Below, one piece after another: positions 17,609 through 24,454 of a stretch of DNA of 64,000 nucleotides (within the stretch, counting starts at the first letter, position 1; each line of letters opens with the position of its first letter). Made by a program: the position numbers and the translations under genes. Source of the stretch: Streptomyces pseudovenezuelae. Its GTDB lineage: Bacteria; Actinomycetota; Actinomycetes; Streptomycetales; Streptomycetaceae. The stretch is taken from assembly GCF_029892565.1 (NCBI RefSeq), contig NZ_JARXVH010000004.1, forward strand, positions 248,001 through 312,000, written 5' to 3'. The notes under the pieces were generated by a model. It worked only from the letters and a program-made list of their open reading frames with translations. It ran no database searches and had not been told where the DNA came from.

Positions 17609-19264
17609 ATGAGCCGGATACGGCAGCACCTTCGAGGTTCCCGTCGTCTCGCCACCGCCGGTGTGGCCGTCACCACCGCCACCCTGCTGACCGCCGCCCT
17701 CTCCCCCGACGCGGCGGCGGCGGCCGATCGGCCGACCAGGGCCGGCGCGATCGAGAACGCGGCGTCCGCGCTCCTCGCGCAGGCCGCGACGCTCGGGCTC
17801 ACCTCCGCGGAGGGCACGTCGGTCCGGGACGTGATCGTCGACAAGGACGGCACGCAGCATGTCCGGTACGACCGCACGTACCACCAACTCCCCGTGCTGG
17901 GCGGTGACTTCGTGGTCCACCTGGCATCGGACGGGGCGTACCGCAGCGCGAACCGGGCGACGAGGAGCCGAATATCCCTGGCCGACATCACCCCCTCGGT
18001 GTCCGCCCCCAAGGCCGCCGACCTCGCGACGAACGCCCTGCGGGCCCTGAACCTGGGCGAGACGCTGAAGAAGCTGACGGCCAAGCCCCAGTTGGTCGTC
18101 GACGCCCTGCACGGCACCCCGAAGCTGGCCTGGCGGACGGATGTCGTCGCGCAGGACTCGCTCGGCAACCCGGTCGGCCGTGCCGTGCTCACGGACGCCC
18201 GCACCGGTGCGCAGATCGACGCGTGGGACACCATCGAGACGGCCTCGGGCGACGGCAAGTCCCTTTACAGCGGCACGGTTCCGCTGCAGACGACGCAGTC
18301 GGGATCGACGTACCAGCTCAAGGACCCGACGCGCGGGAACACGTACACGGGTGACGCGGCGAACAAGACCGACCTGTGCATCCTGACCAGCATCTGCATC
18401 AGCCGCGCCCCGTCGACGGTGTTCACGGACGCCGACAACCACTGGGGCACGGGCGCGACTTCGGACCGTGCGTCGGCGGCGGTGGACGCGCAGTACGGGA
18501 CCGACGTGACCTGGGACTACTACAAGAACGTCCACGGCCGCAATGGCATCGGGGGCGACGGCAAGGGCTCCTACAACCGCGTCCACTACGGCAACAAGTA
18601 CAACAACGCCTTCTGGGACGACAGTTGCTTCTGCATGACCTACGGCGACGGTGACGGGACGACCTTCGGGCCGCTGGTCTCCCTCGACGTGGCCGGCCAC
18701 GAGATGTCCCACGGCGTCACCTCCAAGACCGCCGCGCTGACGTACTCGGGCGAGTCCGGCGGCCTCAACGAGGCGACGTCCGACATCTTCGGCACGCTGG
18801 TGGAGTTCTACGCCGACAACTCCTCCGACCCCGGGGACTACCTGATCGGCGAGAACGTCGTCCGTTCCGGCTCCGGCCTCGCCGCCCTGCGCTACATGGA
18901 CAAGCCCTCGAAGGACGGCAACTCGGCGGACTCCTGGAGCAGTTCGGTCGCCGACCTCGACGTCCACTACTCCTCCGGCGTCGCCAACCACTTCGCGTAC
19001 CTCCTGGCGGAGGGCAGCGGCGCGAAGACCATCAACGGGGTCAGCTACAACTCCCCCACGTCCAACGGCTCCAAGGTCACCGGGATCGGACGGACCAAGC
19101 TGGGGGCCATCTGGTACCGGGCGTTGACGGTCTACATGACGTCGTCGACGAATTACGCCGGGGCACGGGCGGCCACGTTGAGCGCGGCGAAGGATCTTTA
19201 TGGGGCGGGGAGTTCGGAGTATGCGGCTGTGGGGGCGGCTTGGAGTGCGGTCAACGTGAGCTGA
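17609..19264 (+). CDS. Secreted M4-family (thermolysin-type) neutral metalloprotease
   Basis: A 551-residue preproprotein. The signal peptide is at about residues 1-40 (RR, then a hydrophobic run ending SPDAAAAA). An FTP/PepSY-type propeptide follows, then the mature M4 domain. The zinc site is His364-Glu365-Met-Ser-His368 with the third ligand Glu388 in GGLNEATSD, which is the HExxH+E geometry. It is exported and cleaved to an extracellular endopeptidase. ATG at 17609 follows GAGGAGA; the frame is open further upstream but with no family sequence. A strong terminator follows the stop. Confidence 0.93.
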   Translation: MSRIRQHLRGSRRLATAGVAVTTATLLTAALSPDAAAAADRPTRAGAIENAASALLAQAATLGLTSAEGTSVRDVIVDKDGTQHVRYDRTYHQLPVLGGDFVVHLASDGAYRSANRATRSRISLADITPSVSAPKAADLATNALRALNLGETLKKLTAKPQLVVDALHGTPKLAWRTDVVAQDSLGNPVGRAVLTDARTGAQIDAWDTIETASGDGKSLYSGTVPLQTTQSGSTYQLKDPTRGNTYTGDAANKTDLCILTSICISRAPSTVFTDADNHWGTGATSDRASAAVDAQYGTDVTWDYYKNVHGRNGIGGDGKGSYNRVHYGNKYNNAFWDDSCFCMTYGDGDGTTFGPLVSLDVAGHEMSHGVTSKTAALTYSGESGGLNEATSDIFGTLVEFYADNSSDPGDYLIGENVVRSGSGLAALRYMDKPSKDGNSADSWSSSVADLDVHYSSGVANHFAYLLAEGSGAKTINGVSYNSPTSNGSKVTGIGRTKLGAIWYRALTVYMTSSTNYAGARAATLSAAKDLYGAGSSEYAAVGAAWSAVNVS

Positions 19265-19280
19265 GATCGCGTACGTGAAG

Positions 19281-19316
19281 AAGGCCGGTGCCTCCCCACG
19301 TGGGCACCGGCCTTTT
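19281..19316 (+). terminator. Strong terminator between protease and FMN reductase genes
   Basis: A perfect 12-bp stem (19281-19292 with 19303-19314) is followed by TTTT on the plus strand. It lies 17 bases after the protease stop. It can also serve the convergent leftward gene ending at 19345, although the T-run there is broken. Confidence 0.9.
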
Positions 19317-19344
19317 CCCATTCCGCTCGGTCAGACGGCCCCGG

Positions 19345-19998
19345 CTACGCGGGGTACGGCCGCACCTCCCGCGCCTCCCTCAACGCCCGTCCCCACCACA
19401 CCAGTTGATCCAGCATCACCTTGGCCGCCGCGTCCGGACCCGACGAGTCCTTGAGGCGGCCCTCGTCGAAGGACGCGCCCACGTTGTGGAAGGACACGGT
19501 GTCGCGGATGGTCACCGCGTGGAGTTCGGCGAAGACCTGGCGGAGGTGTTCGGCGGCGCGCAGGCCGCCCGCGAGGCCGCCGTAGGAGACGAGGGCGACG
19601 GGCTTGGCGCGCCACTCGGTGTAGTGCCAGTCGATGAGGTTCTTGAGGCCGGCCGGGAAGGAGTGGTTGTACTCGGGGGTGAGGACGACGAACGCGTCGG
19701 CCGCCGCCAGCCTCGGGGTGACCGAGGAGCGGGCGGCGAGCGCCGCGGCGCTGGGCTCGAAGGTCGTGGGCAGGTCGGCCTCCGCCACGTCCATGACCTC
19801 GGGGTTCAGGTCGCCGTGGTCGCGCATGTGGTCGAGGAGCCAGTCGGCGACGACGGGGCCGAAGCGGCCGTGACGGTTGCTGCCGAGGACGAGGGTGACG
19901 GCGAGCGGGGTGTCGGGGTTCTGCGGGGAGGTCGTGGGCTGGACGACGTCCCTGAACTGGGCAGCATCTGCGGTTTGCGTGGCATCTGTGGTCTGCAT
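19345..19998 (-). CDS. NADPH-dependent FMN reductase family flavoprotein
   Basis: The 217-residue protein has a flavodoxin-like fold of the NADPH-dependent FMN reductase family: LVLGSNRHGRFGPVV forms the phosphate loop and LTPEYNHSFPAGLKN is the family's flavin-binding segment. Members reduce FMN, quinones or azo dyes in the cytoplasm. The ATG at 19998 is chosen because GAGG lies nine bases upstream and the preceding residues lack family character. An N-terminal Thr/Ala/Gln-rich extension of about 30 residues precedes the fold. It stands alone, convergent with the protease gene. Confidence 0.85.
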   Translation of the reverse strand: MQTTDATQTADAAQFRDVVQPTTSPQNPDTPLAVTLVLGSNRHGRFGPVVADWLLDHMRDHGDLNPEVMDVAEADLPTTFEPSAAALAARSSVTPRLAAADAFVVLTPEYNHSFPAGLKNLIDWHYTEWRAKPVALVSYGGLAGGLRAAEHLRQVFAELHAVTIRDTVSFHNVGASFDEGRLKDSSGPDAAAKVMLDQLVWWGRALREAREVRPYPA

Positions 19999-20276
19999 GC
20001 CGACCAGCCTCGTACCTCGACCTTTGTTGAGGTCAAGCCCGTGTCGTCGGTGCCGGGTCACCCGTTCACACGCGCGCCCTGCGCCCTTCGGGTTCTCTTC
20101 CGCCCCACCCCCGCGCTACGTCGATGACCTGCTGAAATACCGGGCGGCGAGGCCCGTTTTACACCACTCCGCCACCCATTCACCTCATTTCCGACAGACC
20201 CTCAGGAAGCGCGCTCGGCCCGCTGGCACTTACCTCGGAAGGGCAGGGGACACCGAAGAAGCTCGAGGGAGCACCG

Positions 20277-20798
20277 ATGCGACGTACCGCCCGTCTGCTG
20301 ACCGGTACCGCGCTCGCCGTCGCGGCCGCCGGCCTCGTCGCCGCGCCGGCCCACGGTGCCGACGGCGGCAGCCTGGAGGTGTACCCCTCCTCGGTCGTGC
20401 CGGGCGATCAGGTCACCGTGGACACCGCGGCGTGCGGCGAGGGCGGCACCGCGGCGGGCGATGCCAGCGCGGTGGGCGCCGGTGCCTTCACGCTGGCGCC
20501 GAGCACGCCCGAGGGCGACGCGATCGGGCAGTTCAAGGTGCCGCCGAGCGCGCAGCAGGGGACGTACGAGATCGTCGCGGAGTGCGCCGAGGGCGGGCGG
20601 CAGGTCTCGGGCGACCTGGTGGTCACGCTGACCCCGGTCCGCGGGCAGGTGCACCCGAGAGGAAGCGTCAAGACGGGGGTCGGCGGCGCTCTTGGCCCCG
20701 ATCCCGTTCAGACCGCGGCCGGCGTGGCGGCTCTCGCCGTCGCCGCCGCGGGCGGTACCTGGCTCCTGCATCGCCGGGCGAGAGGCGACGGGATCTGA
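20277..20798 (+). CDS. Secreted cell-surface protein with C-terminal membrane anchor, sortase neighbour
   Basis: A 173-residue protein with a signal peptide (1-28, cut after AHGA), an immunoglobulin-like segment of about 90 residues (LEVYPSSVVPGDQVTVDT...), and a C-terminal hydrophobic helix (about 146-162) followed by HRRARG. Two cysteines (Cys53 and one in AECAEGG) could form a disulfide. The tail resembles a sorting signal in plan (helix plus positive end), but I see no LPxTG box. The class F sortase gene begins 132 bp downstream, so the pair may work together. GAGGGAG precedes the ATG. Confidence 0.7.
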   Translation: MRRTARLLTGTALAVAAAGLVAAPAHGADGGSLEVYPSSVVPGDQVTVDTAACGEGGTAAGDASAVGAGAFTLAPSTPEGDAIGQFKVPPSAQQGTYEIVAECAEGGRQVSGDLVVTLTPVRGQVHPRGSVKTGVGGALGPDPVQTAAGVAALAVAAAGGTWLLHRRARGDGI

Positions 20799-20833
20799 CG
20801 GACACCCTCCGCTGTCCGTTCGCCGGTACCGCA

Positions 20834-20883
20834 AGTCCCTCCCCCTCCGGGTCCGACGCCCCTCGCGGCCCGGAGGGGGACCG
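20834..20883. other. Long GC-rich stem-loop between surface protein and sortase genes
   Basis: CTCCCCCTCCGGG and the complementary CCCGGAGGGGGA face each other around an 18-20 base loop. No T-run follows. It may lower transcription into the sortase gene or stabilise the 3' end of the upstream message. Confidence 0.5.
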
Positions 20884-20930
20884 GGGTCCCCACCGAGGCA
20901 GGAGGCAGCTCCGGCAGGCAGGAGGCTCGC

Positions 20931-21563
20931 GTGCGCAAGTTCAGTAACGCCCTGATAGGGACCGTCACCGTGGTCGCGCTCTGCACGGGCGCGTGGCTGC
21001 TCGGCAGCGGCCCGGACACCCACGCGCCGCCGCAGCCGTCGGCCGCGCAGGCCCACACCGCCCGCACCGGTCAGCAGGGCGAGCGGCCCGCCGCGCCCGC
21101 GCTGCCGCCCTCCCCGCCCGACCGCATCCGCATCCCGTCGATCCGCGTGAACGCCCCCCTCATGGGCCTCGCCCTCACCCCGGCCGGCAGCCTCGACGTA
21201 CCGCCCGCCGCGAAGCCGAATCTCGCCGGCTGGTACGAGGCCGGCACCACCCCTGGTGAACGCGGTACCGCGATCGTCGCCGGCCACGTCGACAACGCCG
21301 ACGGCCCCGCCGTCTTCTACGAGCTCGGCGCCCTGAAGAAGGGCAGCACCGTCGAGGTGGACCGGCGGGACGGCGGCGTGGCCGTGTTCACGGTGGACGC
21401 GGTGGAGGTCTACGAGGCCAAGAACTTCCCCGACGAGAAGGTGTACGGCGCCGCCGCGCGCCCCGAACTGCGGGTCATCACCTGCGGCGGCGGCTACTCG
21501 CGGAGTACTGGTTACCAGGGCAACGTGGTCGTCTTCGCGCATCTGACCGGCAGCCGCCAATAG
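20931..21563 (+). CDS. Class F sortase
   Basis: A 210-residue membrane-anchored transpeptidase with an N-terminal helix (about 8-25), a Pro/Ala-rich linker and the sortase beta-barrel. The catalytic triad is visible as His119 (VAGHVDN), Cys185 (VITCGG) and Arg191 (SRSTGY). Class F sortases are common in actinobacteria and attach surface proteins. The short spacing from Cys to Arg is typical. GTG at 20931 follows an AGGAGG site at good spacing. The upstream surface protein is its obvious candidate partner, but lacks a visible LPxTG motif. Confidence 0.85.
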   Translation: MRKFSNALIGTVTVVALCTGAWLLGSGPDTHAPPQPSAAQAHTARTGQQGERPAAPALPPSPPDRIRIPSIRVNAPLMGLALTPAGSLDVPPAAKPNLAGWYEAGTTPGERGTAIVAGHVDNADGPAVFYELGALKKGSTVEVDRRDGGVAVFTVDAVEVYEAKNFPDEKVYGAAARPELRVITCGGGYSRSTGYQGNVVVFAHLTGSRQ

Positions 21564-21600
21564 CGCGGGCCCGCGGTCACGCGATCACTCGGTCACTCGG

Positions 21601-22248
21601 TCACGCCGTGCTCTCCAAGTACCGCAACACCGCGAGCACCCGCCGATGCCCCGTGTCCGACGGCGGCAGGCCGAGCTTGGTGAAGATGTTGGCGACGTGT
21701 TTCTCCACGGCGCGTTCGGAGACGGTGAGGGCCGTGGCGACGGCGTGGTTGGTGCGGCCCTCGGCCATCAGGGAGAGGACCTGGCGCTCGCGCGGGGTGA
21801 GGGTGTCCAGGGCCGTGGTCCGGCGGCTCGCGCCGAAGAGCTGGGCGACGACCTCGGGGTCGAGCGCGGTGCCGCCGGCCTTGATGCGCTCCAGCGCGTC
21901 GACGAACTCCCCGATGTCGGCGACCCGTTCCTTGAGGAGGTAGCCGAACCCGGCGGGGTTGGCGAGCAGTTGGGCCGCGTGGGCCGTCTCCACGTACTGG
22001 GAGAAGAGCAGAACTCCCATGCCGGGACGTTCCGTTCGCAGGCGCACGGCCGCTCGTACGCCCTCGTCGGTCTGGGTGGGTGGCAGGCGGATGTCGACTA
22101 CGGCGACGTCGGGGGCGTGTTCGGCGACGGCGGCCAGGAGGGTCTCGGCGTCTCCGACGGCCGCGGCCACCTCGACCCCGCGCAGCTCCAGCAACTGCGC
22201 CAATCCGTCGCGCAGCAGGGCCGAGTCCTCGGCGATGACGACGCGCAT
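21601..22248 (-). CDS. NarL/LuxR-family response regulator
   Basis: A 215-residue regulator with a receiver domain (acidic pocket Glu7-Asp8, phospho-acceptor Asp52 in VVDIRLP, and Lys in LLKERV) and a C-terminal LuxR helix-turn-helix (LTPRERQVLSLMAEGRTNHAV...SERAVEKHV). It would bind DNA once phosphorylated by the histidine kinase encoded just upstream. The two genes are 45 bp apart on the same strand. The targets are unknown; autoregulation of the three-gene operon is a reasonable guess. Confidence 0.9.
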   Translation of the reverse strand: MRVVIAEDSALLRDGLAQLLELRGVEVAAAVGDAETLLAAVAEHAPDVAVVDIRLPPTQTDEGVRAAVRLRTERPGMGVLLFSQYVETAHAAQLLANPAGFGYLLKERVADIGEFVDALERIKAGGTALDPEVVAQLFGASRRTTALDTLTPRERQVLSLMAEGRTNHAVATALTVSERAVEKHVANIFTKLGLPPSDTGHRRVLAVLRYLESTA

Positions 22249-22293
22249 TCCACTCCCGTCACATGGGCGGCCCGGCCCAAGTGGCCACTCGGC

Positions 22294-23643
22294 TCACATG
22301 GGCAGCTCGACGGTGACCACCGTAGGCCCTCCGGGCGGGCTGTCGCAGGTGAGCGTGCCGTCCACGGTGCGGACGCGGGCGAGCAGGCCGGTGAGTCCGG
22401 ACCCGGCGCCGATCACCGCGCCGCCCCGGCCGTCGTCGGTGACGCGCAGGCGCAGCAGTCCGTCGCGGGCGGTGACGGTCACGGTGACCGCGCCGGCGTG
22501 GCTGTGTTTGGCGGCGTTGGTGAGGAGTTCGGCGGCGCAGAAGTAGGCGATGGACTCGACGGCCGGGCTGGGGCGGGCGGGGAGGTCGGTGGTGAGGTCG
22601 ACGGGGAGGGCGCTGTCGGCGACGAGGCTGGCGAGGGCCGGCGGGAGGCCCTGGTCGAGTACGGGGGGATGGATGCCCTTGACCAGGTGGCGCAGGTCGG
22701 CGATGGCCTGGGTGGCGTTGCCCTGCGCGGTGTCGACGACGGTGAGGACCCGGTCGGGGGCCGCGTCGGCGTTGATCAGTTCGCGGATGATGGTGAGGTG
22801 CATGGCGAGGCCGACCAGCCGGGCCTGGGTGCCGTCGTGCAGGTCGCGCTCGATGCGGCGCAGGGTCGCGGCGGCGTCGTCGACGGCCTGGGCGCGGGTC
22901 TCCTCCAGGGTGCGGATGCGGCGGTCGGCGGCGTCGGTGCCGAGAAGCGCGGTCAACAGGGCGCGGTGGGGTGTGAGCGCGTGTCTCAGGAGGTACGGGG
23001 CGACGGCCAGCAACAGCAGACCGAGTGTGAACGGAATCAACCAGCGCGGCCAGCTGTCGACCTGGTAACCGAAGAACTCCAGCGATACGCGGGTCACGGT
23101 GCCATCGGGGTGGTGGACGGTGTTGTAGTTCAGGTGGCTCAGGACCGGGTGGAGTGTGAGCAGGACGCCGTAGACGTATCCGATGACGACGGCGACGTAC
23201 GCCAAAACGCCTGTGAACGGAGTCAACAGGGCGCAGGCCACGGCCCGCCACCCCGACCGCTCCCCCAGCAGCGCCCGCCGCCACGCGAACACCCCGCCGC
23301 CCTGCGGCACCGGCGGCTCCTCGATCTCCACCCCGAGCAGCCGCCGCGCCAGCCCCCGCTGCAGCGCGCCCAGCGCCAGCGCACCCCGCACGGTCCCGGC
23401 CACCAGCCACAGCCCCACCGTGGTCACCGACAGCACCCCGCCCACCGCCAGCCCGAACAGCGTCAGCACGAAGCCGACCAGCGCGAGCGGGAAGGCGATC
23501 ACGCCGTAGAGGAGGGCGGCCAGGGCGCGGCGGCCGAAGGTGGCGGCGGCGAGGGAGGCGAGGAGGCGGGAGATGGAGGCGCGGGAGTCGCGGAGGCGGG
23601 AGGTGAAGTTGCCCGAGGTGGAGGGGCGGCGGAGGCGGTTCAC
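22294..23643 (-). CDS. Sensor histidine kinase, HisKA_3 type, with multi-helix sensor domain
   Basis: A 449-residue membrane kinase. About four membrane helices in an N-terminal sensor domain (roughly residues 38-220) precede the HisKA_3 dimerisation box with phospho-acceptor His269 (RDLHDGTQARL) and an ATPase domain (NAAKHS, then DDGRGG and GSGLTGL). It phosphorylates the neighbouring NarL-type regulator. The helix pattern of the sensor domain resembles the separate membrane protein encoded directly upstream. The start is uncertain: GTG at 23643 or TTG at 23652, which would lie one base after the upstream stop. Confidence 0.88.
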   Translation of the reverse strand: MNRLRRPSTSGNFTSRLRDSRASISRLLASLAAATFGRRALAALLYGVIAFPLALVGFVLTLFGLAVGGVLSVTTVGLWLVAGTVRGALALGALQRGLARRLLGVEIEEPPVPQGGGVFAWRRALLGERSGWRAVACALLTPFTGVLAYVAVVIGYVYGVLLTLHPVLSHLNYNTVHHPDGTVTRVSLEFFGYQVDSWPRWLIPFTLGLLLLAVAPYLLRHALTPHRALLTALLGTDAADRRIRTLEETRAQAVDDAAATLRRIERDLHDGTQARLVGLAMHLTIIRELINADAAPDRVLTVVDTAQGNATQAIADLRHLVKGIHPPVLDQGLPPALASLVADSALPVDLTTDLPARPSPAVESIAYFCAAELLTNAAKHSHAGAVTVTVTARDGLLRLRVTDDGRGGAVIGAGSGLTGLLARVRTVDGTLTCDSPPGGPTVVTVELPM

Positions 23644-23653
23644 GGCGTTCAAC

Positions 23654-24196
23654 CTAGGCGAGGAAGCGGTGCGCGAGTCGGAGCTGGAGTGCGGTCAGGC
23701 CCCGCCCGATCCACGGCATGAGCAGCAGGAAGCCGACCCCGCCGAGGAGCGCGTGGAACGCCCACGCGCCGGCGAAAGTGGGCCCGCCCCACGCCCCGGA
23801 GTAGTCGTCGCCGGCGCGCAGGGGCCAGCCGAGGTTCATGGGGACGATGAGCCAGCCGTAGACGGTGACGAAGAGGGTGAACAGGTTCAACGGCAGCGCG
23901 GCGACGGCATGGACGAGCCCACTCCGCGCCCCGCCGCCTGTTCCGCCGCCCGCTCCGCCCGCTTCCCTCCCGGCCTCCGGCCCCAGCACCCGCCGCATCA
24001 CCCCCCGCTGCCACCGCCCCGTCGGCGCCCCGACCAAGGCGAGCGGGATGCTCGCCAAGCCCACCGGCAGGGCCACCGCGCCGTATGCGAAACGCCGCCA
24101 CGTACCGGCGGTGAAGGGCTCGCGGGCGATGCGCCGGGCGTGGGTGAGGGCGCGGTCGGCGGTGGTGTGGGCCGGGATGTCGCGGGTGGTGTCCAT
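23654..24196 (-). CDS. Stand-alone sensor-domain membrane protein, first gene of the two-component operon
   Basis: A 180-residue integral membrane protein with four hydrophobic segments (about 34-56, 92-112, 118-138 and 150-168) arranged like the sensor domain found at the N-terminus of the next gene's kinase: an RRFAYGAVALPVGLASIPLALVG first helix, a RVLGPE turn and a Gly-rich cytoplasmic linker. It has no catalytic domain. As the first gene of a tight operon with the kinase and regulator it could modify signal perception. The ATG at 24196 sits behind GGGGG. Its function is inferred only from position and topology. Confidence 0.75.
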   Translation of the reverse strand: MDTTRDIPAHTTADRALTHARRIAREPFTAGTWRRFAYGAVALPVGLASIPLALVGAPTGRWQRGVMRRVLGPEAGREAGGAGGGTGGGARSGLVHAVAALPLNLFTLFVTVYGWLIVPMNLGWPLRAGDDYSGAWGGPTFAGAWAFHALLGGVGFLLLMPWIGRGLTALQLRLAHRFLA

Positions 24197-24393
24197 GGCA
24201 TGTCCCCCTGGGCGTGAGCTGGTGGAATCCGACAGATCAAGACTCGCCGCCGCCCTGGTGGCGGGCGATGGTGCGAGTACGGGACCCGGGGGTTCGGCCA
24301 GCCCCACCCCAGCGCCCCGTCCTCGCCTCACAGCACGCCCCCGGTGCGTTCGCCGAACCCTCACACCCTCCCCGCGCCCCCGCTGAGGGCAGC

Positions 24394-24431
24394 GTTCCCC
24401 GCGGGAAACAGGTGTGATGCGGTCGGGTAAC
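24394..24431 (+). promoter_or_regulatory. GlnR-like box in front of nirBD
   Basis: Four five-base elements are spaced by exactly six bases: GTTCC (24394-24398), GAAAC (24405-24409), GATGC (24416-24420) and GTAAC (24427-24431). This is the gTnAc-n6-GaAAc-n6 double-site layout of the nitrogen regulator GlnR, although two elements deviate. It ends 23 bases before the nirB start. Confidence 0.6.
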
Positions 24432-24454
24432 ACCGGCGTCGCAGGCTCCTGGGC

